From positions 1 through 12,595 of the forward strand of contig CAIYAN010000396.1 in the NCBI GenBank assembly GCA_903924185.1: a stretch of 12,595 nt of DNA, written 5' to 3'. Positions 1-6,824 of the stretch are shown piece after piece. The first letter of the stretch is position 1, and each line of letters begins with the position of its first letter. The stretch is from an uncultured Opitutia bacterium. Its GTDB lineage: Bacteria; Verrucomicrobiota; Verrucomicrobiia; Opitutales; UBA953. Position numbers and translations under genes: made by a program. The notes beneath the pieces are model-generated. The model was not told where the DNA came from. It did not search any database and was given only the letters and a program-made list of their open reading frames with translations.

Positions 1-152
1 ACCTCGTTGACCTTCTTGTCCGTGCACTGGGCCGAGAGCACGACCGCTACTAGGAGCGTAAACGCATCCGTATGGTCCAACGGAATCGGCGTGGCGGGGT
101 ACAACTTCGCCAGATTGCGGGCGATATAATCGGCTCGTTGCTGTCGGGTCAT
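1..152 (-). CDS. nth: Endonuclease III, N-terminal fragment (runs off left edge)
   Basis: Only the first 50 codons are present; the gene continues beyond base 1. The reverse strand from the ATG at 152 gives a start resembling the N-terminus of endonuclease III, the base-excision-repair DNA glycosylase/AP lyase that acts on oxidised pyrimidines. The recognisable block is FTLLVAVVLSAQCTDKKVNE, matching the family pattern F-x-LLIAVLLSAQ-x-TD-x-x-VN. In the family this forms an early helix of the helix-hairpin-helix glycosylase fold. The catalytic lysine and aspartate, the HhH motif and the 4Fe-4S cysteines lie outside the window, so activity cannot be judged. ATG at 152 was chosen because it precedes the conserved region by a typical length (about 30 residues). 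The codons upstream stay open but show no family similarity. The gene is divergent from gcvP. Confidence 0.85.
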   Translation of the reverse strand, partial: MTRQQRADYIARNLAKLYPATPIPLDHTDAFTLLVAVVLSAQCTDKKVNE

Positions 153-162
153 CGATACGAGG

Positions 163-179
163 ATTACCCTGCGGGTAAT
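163..179. promoter_or_regulatory. Perfect inverted repeat in the nth/gcvP divergent region
   Basis: ATTACCC (163-169), a three-base spacer TGC, then GGGTAAT (173-179): a perfect 7-bp-arm palindrome lying just upstream of the nth start in the gap shared with gcvP. The size and position suit a dimeric repressor operator, or a small hairpin in either 5' leader. No regulator can be named. The rest of the 153-330 gap holds no convincing -35/-10 pair, no clear riboswitch core and no Shine-Dalgarno sequence before the gcvP start. A small CCACC...GGTGG hairpin (266-270 with 278-282) is the only other structure seen. Confidence 0.35.
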
Positions 180-330
180 GATGGCAAACGCCCATGAAGA
201 CTTATTCACAAGGCCGGAACCGTGGTGGCTTCGTCTAATGGGAAAACCATCTTTCGCTAATACCCCCACCCCTCCAAGGTGGACAGTTGCGAGGGCGTCT
301 CCCCCCTTCAAAAAACACCCATACTCTTTC

Positions 331-3309
331 ATGGCCCAACTGCCCTACGATCCTTCCAAAATCTCACGCGAACTCTCCCGGCACTACATCCCGGCGAGCG
401 AAGCCGACATCCAAGCGATGTTCCAAGCCGTCGGCTCGACGAAGTTCAGCGAGATGTACTCGCACATCGCAAGCGACGTGAAGTTCCCAGGGCAGCTCGA
501 CCTCCCGGACGAGCTCGAATACGCCGCCCTCGCCGACCGCATGTTGGCACTCTCCCAGCGTAACGACGCCAAGACGGGCTTCCTCGGCGACGGTCTCCAA
601 GTCTACCGGACGCATGAGATCGTCGGGCACGTCTGCTCGATCCGTAACCTCACGACTTCCTACACGCCCTACCAGCCCGAACGCTCGCAGGGCACGCTCA
701 TCACGCACTGGATCTACCAGTCCACCCTCGCCCAGCTCACCGGTTTCGAAGCGGTCAATTCCTCCCTCTACGATCGCGCCAGCGCCCTCTTCGAAGCCGC
801 CGTCTGTGCCGTCCGTATGTCCGAGGGCGACACCGTCCTCGTCGCAGCGAACCTCTTCCCAGGTGACCTCGAAGTTCTCCGCACACACTGCGCTGAAATC
901 TCGGTGAAACTCGAGTTCCTTGCGCCCGAAGAAGAAACCGGCCGGATCCGGGGCTCCGCCATCAAGGCCCGCGTCGCCGCGCATGGCGGTAAGGTCGCCG
1001 CAGTCATCTTCCCGCAGGTCAATAACCTCGGCCTCGTTGAGGATACCGATGAACTCGCCGACGCTTGCGCCGACGCCGGCGTGAAGTCGATTGCGGTCAT
1101 CGACCCGATGCTCCTCGCCACCGGCGGCCTCAAAGCCCCAGCGAACTATGGCCGTCAAGGCGCCGATATTCTAGTCGGCGAAGGCCAGCACCTCGCCATC
1201 GGCGCCAACTTCGGCGGCCCTGGCCTCGGCATCTTCGCCGTCCGCCACAACGCCGAGCGTAAGAATGAAGTCCGCGAAACGCCGGGTCGTTTTGTCGGCA
1301 AGGCCAAGGACAACGCCGGCCGCGATTGCATCGTCATGGTGCTCTCCACCCGCGAGCAGCATATCCGCAAGGACAAGGCCACGTCCAACATCTGCTCCAA
1401 CCAGGCATTCATCGCCACCATCGCCGGTGCGGCCATCCTCGCCCGCGGCGAAGCCGGTATGGCCGCCAGCTGCACCGCCGGTCGTGACCGCGCACACCGC
1501 GTGGCCGCCCAGCTGCACACCATCCCCGGCCTCAAGGTCTGCTACGCCCAACAAGCTTTCTGGAATGAGTTCAGCCTGATGCTGCCGGAACCTGCGGCCG
1601 CCGTGCTCGCCAAGGGCCGTACTGCTGGCCTGCACCTCGGGGTCGACATCACCGGTCGTACACCCTGCAACTGTTCGTTGCTCAAGATCTCCTTCAGCGA
1701 CATCCAGACCGACGCCGATGCCGACCGCCTCGTCGCGTTCTTCGAAGGCCTCTACGGTAAAGCCACTGGCTCCGTCACGCTGCCGGCCGTCCCCGCCCAC
1801 CTACTGCGGTCCGGTGCGGTGGGCCTCCCGTCCTTCCCGTTGGCCGAACTCAAGGCCTACTACAGCAAGCTAGGCGAACTCAACGTCTCGCCCGATACCG
1901 GCTGCTTCCCGCTCGGTTCGTGCACGATGAAGTATAACCCACACATCAACGACTGGGCCGCTGGCCTGCCGGGCTTCACCGCTCTGCACCCGCAAGCCCC
2001 CGTCGAAGATGCCCAGGGCTCATTGGAACTCCTCTGGCAGATCCAGCAATGGATGCAGGCCATCACTGGCCTCCCCGGCCTGACCACCCAGCCCGTCGCG
2101 GGTGCCCAAGGCGAGCTTGTGGGGCTCAAACTGTTCCAGGCCTATCACCGACACCACGGCCAGGCCCACCGCGACATCATGCTCATTCCGTCGTCGGCCC
2201 ACGGCACAAACTTCGCCACGGCCACGACCGCCGGCTTCATCAACCGCCAGCGTGCGGACGGTGCACCTTCCGGTATCGTCATCCTCAAGTCCGCGCCCGA
2301 TGGCCGCGTCGACCAAGCCGACTTCGATGCGAAAATTGCCCAATACGGTGACCGTGTCGCTGGCATGATGGTGACCAACCCAAACACCTCGGGCGTCTTC
2401 GAAACCGACTTCAAGCGCATGGCCGACGCCGTGCACCGCGCGGGCGGCCTCGTTTACATGGACGGCGCTAATATGAACGCCATCGCTGGCTGGGTGAACC
2501 TCGACCAGCTCGGCGTCGACGCGGTGCACAACAACCTGCACAAGACCTGGACCGTCCCGCATGGCGGCGGCGGCCCGGGCGACGGCATCGTCGGCGTGTC
2601 CGCTCGTCTCGTCGACTTCCTCCCTGGCTATCAGATTGAGAAGCAAGGCGACCGCTTCGTGCCGGTCCGCCCCAAGCACAGCATTGGTTCCTTCCATCGC
2701 CACTGGGGTAATTTCGCGCACAAGGTGCGCGTTTACTCCTACCTTCTCCGCCTCGGCCACGCCGGCGTCCAGCGCATGTCCGCGATGTCCGTCCTCGCCA
2801 GCCGCTACCTCTTCACCCGTCTGGGTAAGCAGTTCCCGTCCCTGCCGACTGCCGCCGATGGCGTGCCGCGTATGCATGAGTTCATCCTCACGCTCACGGA
2901 AGAGGACTTCAAGCGCATCGAAGCTGCCGGCATCCCGCGTGCGAATATCATCTCCCGCGTCGGGAAGCTCTTCCTCGACTTCGGCTTCCACGCCCCGACC
3001 GTCGCCTTCCCAGAGGTTTTCGGCCTCATGATTGAGCCGACGGAATCCTACACGAAGGACGAGCTCGATCGCTTTGCTGACGCCGTAGTGGCCATCGGCG
3101 AACTCATCCGTTCGAACCCCGAAGTACTCAAGTCCGCCCCGCGCTTCACGCCAGTCGACCGCGTCGATGAAGTCGCCGCGAACCGCACGTTGGTGCTCAG
3201 CGAACATCTCACGTCCTTGCCGAAGATAAACGAAAACCGCCTTTCGCCCGTCCTACTCAACGCGATGCCCATCGCCGAGATTAAGGCCCGCATCCTGGCG
3301 ACCGTCTAA
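331..3309 (+). CDS. gcvP: Glycine dehydrogenase (decarboxylating), P-protein of the glycine cleavage system; fused PA-PB form
   Basis: This is the PLP-dependent P-protein, which decarboxylates glycine and passes the aminomethyl group to lipoylated H-protein (GcvH) in the cytosol. The product is 992 residues. Residues 1-470 read as a GcvPA-type subunit, with the typical TPYQPE-x-SQGTL block and a GEGQ...FGGPGLG block. Residues about 480-992 read as GcvPB, with GSCTMKYNP at 529-537 and AHGTN at 624-627. The PLP-lysine block NLHKTWTVPHGGGGPG has K738 as the expected Schiff-base lysine. Thermus-type organisms encode the halves as two genes; here they are one chain joined near 470-490. An in-frame ATG at 178 would add 51 residues, but that extension is low-complexity and unlike the family, whereas M331 starts just before the conserved RHYIPASE segment. 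No Shine-Dalgarno precedes 331. The gcvT and gcvH genes are not adjacent. The gene ends 9 bases before the convergent histidine kinase. Confidence 0.95.
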   Translation: MAQLPYDPSKISRELSRHYIPASEADIQAMFQAVGSTKFSEMYSHIASDVKFPGQLDLPDELEYAALADRMLALSQRNDAKTGFLGDGLQVYRTHEIVGHVCSIRNLTTSYTPYQPERSQGTLITHWIYQSTLAQLTGFEAVNSSLYDRASALFEAAVCAVRMSEGDTVLVAANLFPGDLEVLRTHCAEISVKLEFLAPEEETGRIRGSAIKARVAAHGGKVAAVIFPQVNNLGLVEDTDELADACADAGVKSIAVIDPMLLATGGLKAPANYGRQGADILVGEGQHLAIGANFGGPGLGIFAVRHNAERKNEVRETPGRFVGKAKDNAGRDCIVMVLSTREQHIRKDKATSNICSNQAFIATIAGAAILARGEAGMAASCTAGRDRAHRVAAQLHTIPGLKVCYAQQAFWNEFSLMLPEPAAAVLAKGRTAGLHLGVDITGRTPCNCSLLKISFSDIQTDADADRLVAFFEGLYGKATGSVTLPAVPAHLLRSGAVGLPSFPLAELKAYYSKLGELNVSPDTGCFPLGSCTMKYNPHINDWAAGLPGFTALHPQAPVEDAQGSLELLWQIQQWMQAITGLPGLTTQPVAGAQGELVGLKLFQAYHRHHGQAHRDIMLIPSSAHGTNFATATTAGFINRQRADGAPSGIVILKSAPDGRVDQADFDAKIAQYGDRVAGMMVTNPNTSGVFETDFKRMADAVHRAGGLVYMDGANMNAIAGWVNLDQLGVDAVHNNLHKTWTVPHGGGGPGDGIVGVSARLVDFLPGYQIEKQGDRFVPVRPKHSIGSFHRHWGNFAHKVRVYSYLLRLGHAGVQRMSAMSVLASRYLFTRLGKQFPSLPTAADGVPRMHEFILTLTEEDFKRIEAAGIPRANIISRVGKLFLDFGFHAPTVAFPEVFGLMIEPTESYTKDELDRFADAVVAIGELIRSNPEVLKSAPRFTPVDRVDEVAANRTLVLSEHLTSLPKINENRLSPVLLNAMPIAEIKARILATV

Positions 3310-3318
3310 GACTCGGCA

Positions 3319-4776
3319 TCAGACCGCTAGGGGCAGACGCACGCGGAAGGTAGTCCCCCGGCCGACTTCGCTGGTGACCGCGATCGTGCCGCCATGGGCC
3401 TCGACGGCCTGCTTGACGATGGCGAGGCCGAGGCCAGCCCCTTCGGCGTGACGCGAGCCTTCAGGGTCGATACGGCGAAAGCGTTCGAAGATATGCTCCA
3501 GGTTCTCTGTGGGGATACCGCGGCCATTGTCGGCCACGGTCAACTCGGCCTGCCCCTCCACGAGGCCCGTCGTAACGACCACGCGCACGCCCGCGGGATT
3601 GTGCAGGATGGCGTTCATCACGAGATTCAGAATGACTCGGCCCAGACGCGCCGGATCTGCCAGAACCGAGACCCCTTCGAGCTTCGCTTCCAAGGTGGCA
3701 CCCTTCTCGCGGGACAGGCGTGCCAGCAGTGCCACGGCCTCGTCGGCGAGGTCCGCCAAGTCGCACGGTGATTTTTCAACTGGCTGGGCTAAGTCGCCGT
3801 GGGCCAGTTCTAAGAGCCCATCCGAAATGGTCTTCATGCGGACGGCGGCGTGCTTGATCGTCTCTAGGGCCTGCCGGTATTCCTCCGGCGTCCGTTCTTG
3901 GCGAAGGGCGCTCTGGCTATCCGAGAGGATTACTGTGAGCGGAGTCCGGAGCTCGTGCGAGGCATCGGCCGTGAACTGCGTCACCCGATTACGGGCTTCG
4001 TTCATCTTTCCAAAGGTATCGTTCAAGACGACCGCCAGACGGCCTAATTCGCTCTCGGTGTCTTCCACGTCGATCTTACGATCGTAATCTCCGGCCGCAA
4101 TGCCCTCAGCGTCAGCGGCGATGCGGTCAATCGGGCGCAGCGAGCGGCCGGCGAGAATCCAACCGATGCCCCCACCCAAGACGACGAGGATGACGCCTCC
4201 GAGGGCGAGCTTCCAGCCTAGCAGATGAAGTTCAGCCTCGAGGGCGTGCGTATCCGTGCCGAAGACCACCATCATCTGACCCGGTGGGCGGTGGACCAGC
4301 ATGCGTTGCCCCAGGAAAGAGACCATCAGGTTGACGGGCGGGCGGCCCTTCGCCGCGCCTTCGGTCTCATCAAAAATCTCTTCACGGCAGCGATCGACCA
4401 GGGCGGGCTCAACGGGTGCCAATGGAGTCTGAAATTGGACTGGCCCAACCATGTCGGCAGCGAAGACCCAAGTCTTCTCCTTGGCCAAAGCCGCTTGGGC
4501 GACCTCTCCCTTGGCTTGGCGTTGCGCCGGTGTGTCCTGATTCCGCGGCCGACCATTAGCACTCGGCGGGGGCGTGCGCGGGCCATTATTTCCTGGAAGG
4601 AGGTCATTCACCGCCCCCATGTGCTTTGCCATCATCTCACGTAACTGAAGGTCGACGGCCTGCAGCCGGTTCTGGCGTGCGTGTTGATAGAAAGCCACGA
4701 GCAGCACAGTCGCCGTCGTGGCGAGCAAGCCGAAGTTCCAGGCTAGGATGCGCCAGCGTATGGAATGGAAGACCAT
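3319..4776 (-). CDS. Two-component sensor histidine kinase (EnvZ/CpxA-like layout)
   Basis: A 485-residue inner-membrane sensor kinase. The first membrane segment is at residues about 10-30. An extracytoplasmic sensor region follows (about 31-183), with a Pro/Asn/Gly-rich stretch at 60-85 that is probably disordered. The second membrane segment is at about 187-210 and leads into a HAMP linker (about 211-262). The dimerisation and phosphoacceptor helix carries SHELRTPL with H274. The ATPase domain has an N-box at N384/N388 (NLVMNAILHN), a G1 box DNGRGIP (D416, G418, G420) and a G2 box GAGLGLA (446-452), so all catalytic elements are intact. It starts 3 nt after the response-regulator stop and is surely cotranscribed with it. 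GGAAA near the regulator stop may serve as a weak ribosome site. The ligand is unknown; the sensor domain matches nothing I can name. Confidence 0.93.
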   Translation of the reverse strand: MVFHSIRWRILAWNFGLLATTATVLLVAFYQHARQNRLQAVDLQLREMMAKHMGAVNDLLPGNNGPRTPPPSANGRPRNQDTPAQRQAKGEVAQAALAKEKTWVFAADMVGPVQFQTPLAPVEPALVDRCREEIFDETEGAAKGRPPVNLMVSFLGQRMLVHRPPGQMMVVFGTDTHALEAELHLLGWKLALGGVILVVLGGGIGWILAGRSLRPIDRIAADAEGIAAGDYDRKIDVEDTESELGRLAVVLNDTFGKMNEARNRVTQFTADASHELRTPLTVILSDSQSALRQERTPEEYRQALETIKHAAVRMKTISDGLLELAHGDLAQPVEKSPCDLADLADEAVALLARLSREKGATLEAKLEGVSVLADPARLGRVILNLVMNAILHNPAGVRVVVTTGLVEGQAELTVADNGRGIPTENLEHIFERFRRIDPEGSRHAEGAGLGLAIVKQAVEAHGGTIAVTSEVGRGTTFRVRLPLAV

Positions 4777-4779
4777 GGC

Positions 4780-5439
4780 CTAGTTTCCGGCGGGGATTTC
4801 GTAGCCCATGCCACGGCGGGTGCGGATGAGCTCCGTCCCCAATTTACGGCGGAGATTACAGACGTGGACCTCGAGGAGGTTGGAGAGCGTATCCTCGTTC
4901 TCGTCAAACAAGTGCTCGTAGAGTTCGGCCCGCGTCACGACCGCTCCGCGGCGGTGGGCGAGGTACTCGAGTAAGGCATACTCGCGGCCCGTCAAGGCCT
5001 CGGGCTGACCCGCCTTGGTCACGCGGCGGGCCACCGTATCGATGACAACGCCCCCGATGGTGAAAGTCGCCCCGCCCACGCTATGATTACGACGGACGAG
5101 GGCACGGAGGCGGGCTAAGAGCTCCTGTTGCACGAAAGGCTTGGCGAGGTAGTCATCAGCACCGAGGTCGAGGCCTACGACGCGATCCTCCACCGAGTTA
5201 CGGGCGGTGAGCATCATGACGGGCGTCCGCTTCACGCTACGCAGACGACGGAGTACCTCGCGACCGTCCATACCCGGCATCATGTAATCGAGCAGGATGA
5301 CGTCGTAGTCGCACTCCAAGGCCTTGTGCAGTCCTTCCGCCCCGTCGGCGGCCCCATCAGCGGCATACCCTTCCTCGCGCAAGACCTTGAGCAGGCCGGT
5401 ACGGAGCGGGGCTTCGTCTTCGACAAGGAGGATACGCAT
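4780..5439 (-). CDS. OmpR/PhoB-family DNA-binding response regulator
   Basis: A 219-residue transcriptional regulator. The receiver domain (1-115) has the acidic pocket E7/D8, phosphoacceptor D51 in LLDYMMPGMDG, conserved T78 in MLTARN, and K100 in the KPF motif. A winged-helix domain follows (about 125-219), with TGREYALLEYL and a recognition region VHVCNLRRKL, ending RGMGYEIP as is usual for this family. The start at 5439 places MRILLVEDE at the N-terminus, as in homologues. An upstream in-frame ATG at 5463 would add eight residues without family support. No Shine-Dalgarno precedes either start, so initiation may be leaderless or SD-independent. It is the first gene of the regulator-kinase operon and is divergent from the PqqD-like operon, so control of that operon is a reasonable inference. 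Confidence 0.93.
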   Translation of the reverse strand: MRILLVEDEAPLRTGLLKVLREEGYAADGAADGAEGLHKALECDYDVILLDYMMPGMDGREVLRRLRSVKRTPVMMLTARNSVEDRVVGLDLGADDYLAKPFVQQELLARLRALVRRNHSVGGATFTIGGVVIDTVARRVTKAGQPEALTGREYALLEYLAHRRGAVVTRAELYEHLFDENEDTLSNLLEVHVCNLRRKLGTELIRTRRGMGYEIPAGN

Positions 5440-5547
5440 CGGGGAGGCCACAGAGTGTAGCACGGTCTTAATGAAGCCAAGATTAAGACGATAACCATGG
5501 TACTTAATCGGACGTTAAGGCTTCGTCTGCTATCATTCACGGAAACG
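5440..5547. promoter_or_regulatory. Divergent control region with four CTTAA/TTAAG-type boxes
   Basis: This 108-bp gap must hold the promoters of both the response-regulator operon (leftward) and the five-gene operon (rightward). Four related hexamers stand out in otherwise GC-rich DNA: CTTAAT 5467-5472, ATTAAG 5482-5487, CTTAAT 5503-5508 and GTTAAG 5514-5519, alternating in orientation. They form two inverted pairs flanking an ACCATGGT palindrome (5494-5501). A -10-like TATCAT (5531-5536) faces the plus-strand operon, without a good -35; this fits an activator-dependent promoter. Binding by the adjacent OmpR-type regulator is inferred, not shown. Confidence 0.45.
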
Positions 5548-5787
5548 ATGAGCCGACTTCAGACCCTGGCGATTAATGCCGAAGGCTTCGCCTTCAATCC
5601 GATGACTGGCGAATGCTTTCGCTTAAACGAGACAGCCGAGGCCGTCATCGCCGCACTGCGCCTAGGCCAGGCGGTGGAGGATGTCGCCAAGGGTGTGGCT
5701 CGCGATTACGGCATCTCGGAAGGCCGGGCCTTGAGCGATGTACTCGAATTCCGCACCCAGCTCGTCCGTGCCAAACTCATGGACTAA
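5548..5787 (+). CDS. PqqD-like small protein (RiPP-recognition-element fold)
   Basis: A 79-residue cytosolic protein with the PqqD pattern. An N-terminal beta region includes FNPMTGECFRLNETAEAVIA, equivalent to the 'D-P-x-T-G-x-x-x-x-LN-x-x-A' block. Helices follow, with VEDVAKGVARDYGIS and a C-terminal segment about as far as FRTQLVRAKLMD, matching the 'V-x-x-F-L-x-x-L-x-x-x-x-L-(hydrophobic)' ending. PqqD-type domains bind leader peptides and present them to modifying enzymes. ATG at 5548 was chosen because the conserved fold begins soon after and GGAA lies just upstream; an in-frame ATG at 5497 would add 17 residues overlapping the regulatory boxes. The stop overlaps the next start (TAATG), implying translational coupling to the ATP-grasp gene. 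No precursor peptide or radical-SAM partner is visible here, so its client is unknown. Confidence 0.75.
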   Translation: MSRLQTLAINAEGFAFNPMTGECFRLNETAEAVIAALRLGQAVEDVAKGVARDYGISEGRALSDVLEFRTQLVRAKLMD

Positions 5788-6821
5788 TGCCAACGCGCGG
5801 ACACCCAGCGATTGGCATTAGTGGAATCAACGCCACGGATAACCCGGGGCCGGGCGTGCCCGTAGCGAAGTGCCTCCGGCTTTCCGGTCGTGCGGGTCGC
5901 CTCATCGGGCTCGGCTACGAACCCCATGACCCTGGGCACTACCTGCGCCAGTACTTCGACGACAGTGCCCTGATGACTTTACCGGGGCAAGGATGGCAGG
6001 CCTACCGCTCACGCCTGCTCCAGTTGCGCGACCGACACGGCCTGGGCATAATCATCCCCTGCCTTGACGCGGAGCTGCCGCTCTACATCCGGTTTCAGGA
6101 CGAACTCGCCCGCGAAGGCCTGCGTACCTTCCTGCCCACGGAGGAGCAGTTCAAGCTCCGCAACAAAGAGCATCTCGCCGAGTTGGCGCCCATAATCGGC
6201 GCTAGGCATCCACGAACCTGGCGCATCCTTTCCGTGAACGACCTAGCTGTGGCCTGGAAGGAATGCCCGCTCCCTGCCTTCATCAAAGGACCTTATTATA
6301 AGGCCTACCGCGTCAGCCAATGGGAAGAGGCCGTCCATCACATGGCGGCGCTGGCGGCAGAATGGGGCTGGCCAATCCTCCTCCAAGAAGCCGTGGCCGG
6401 GGACGAACTGAATGTCGTGGGAGTCGGCGATGGCGACGGCGGCACGCTCGGTTTGGTCGCGATCAAAAAACTCACCACCACGCATCTCGGAAAGATTTGG
6501 TCCGGAGTGACCATCGAACACGCCCGCCTACTCGCTGTTTGTAAACAATTTATCCGCGCAACACGCTGGCGCGGCCCCTTTGAACTCGAGTGCATCGACA
6601 CGGGGAGCGAAATTCAGCTGATTGAGATTAACCCACGCTTCCCTGCTTGGGTTGGTTTCTCCGCCGGTGTCGGCATCAACCTTCCCGACCGACTGGTGGG
6701 GCACCTCTCTGGCGAAACGGTCGAAACCCATTCCGACTATGCACCAGGTCGGCTTTTCATGCGCTTTACCGATGAAGTCGTCACCGACTTCGCCCACTTC
6801 CAGCAACTCCTCAGCCACTGA
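5787..6821 (+). CDS. CarB-like ATP-grasp ligase, substrate unknown
   Basis: A 344-residue cytosolic enzyme. An N-terminal pre-ATP-grasp Rossmann-like part (about 7-115) begins ISGINATDNPGPGVPVAKCL. The ATP-grasp domain proper has PAFIKGPYYKAYRV (K167, probable nucleotide lysine), LLQEAVAGDELNVVGV (E201 and the following acidic residues, adenine and ribose side) and FELECIDTGSEIQLIEINPRFP. In the last of these, E268, E280 and N282 are the expected Mg-ATP ligands. Such enzymes join a carboxylate, via acyl phosphate, to an amine or thiol. The start at 5787 overlaps the PqqD-like stop by one base. An open frame upstream in the same frame (from 5613) only runs antiphase through that gene. The decarboxylase starts 3 nt downstream. 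The neighbours suggest ligation of an amino acid or amine, but the substrate cannot be read from sequence. Confidence 0.85.
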   Translation: MPTRGHPAIGISGINATDNPGPGVPVAKCLRLSGRAGRLIGLGYEPHDPGHYLRQYFDDSALMTLPGQGWQAYRSRLLQLRDRHGLGIIIPCLDAELPLYIRFQDELAREGLRTFLPTEEQFKLRNKEHLAELAPIIGARHPRTWRILSVNDLAVAWKECPLPAFIKGPYYKAYRVSQWEEAVHHMAALAAEWGWPILLQEAVAGDELNVVGVGDGDGGTLGLVAIKKLTTTHLGKIWSGVTIEHARLLAVCKQFIRATRWRGPFELECIDTGSEIQLIEINPRFPAWVGFSAGVGINLPDRLVGHLSGETVETHSDYAPGRLFMRFTDEVVTDFAHFQQLLSH

Positions 6822-6824
6822 CCA

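Noticed and set aside
180..330. Possible glycine riboswitch ahead of gcvP
   Set aside because: The leader is long enough, but I could not find the paired glycine-aptamer core or the tandem arrangement; only a weak CCACC/GGTGG hairpin is present. A covariance-model scan would settle it.
364..1158. Long open frame on the minus strand opposite the gcvP 5' half (264 codons)
   Set aside because: It lies wholly antisense to conserved gcvP sequence, encodes no recognisable motif, and is expected from G/C-rich third codon positions.
2020..3207. Long open frame on the minus strand opposite the gcvP 3' half (395 codons)
   Set aside because: Its composition is that of a frame mirrored from a GC-rich gene (Val, Glu, Ala, Gly-rich, no domain); gcvP on the plus strand is certain.
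3310..3318. Bidirectional terminator between gcvP and the convergent kinase
   Set aside because: The gap is 9 bases and no GC stem with a T-run is seen there or in the adjoining gene ends.
5497..5547. 17-residue N-terminal extension or small precursor peptide ahead of the PqqD-like gene
   Set aside because: It is in frame with the PqqD-like gene, overlaps the regulatory boxes and has no stop of its own, so it is not a separate peptide gene and is unlikely to be translated.
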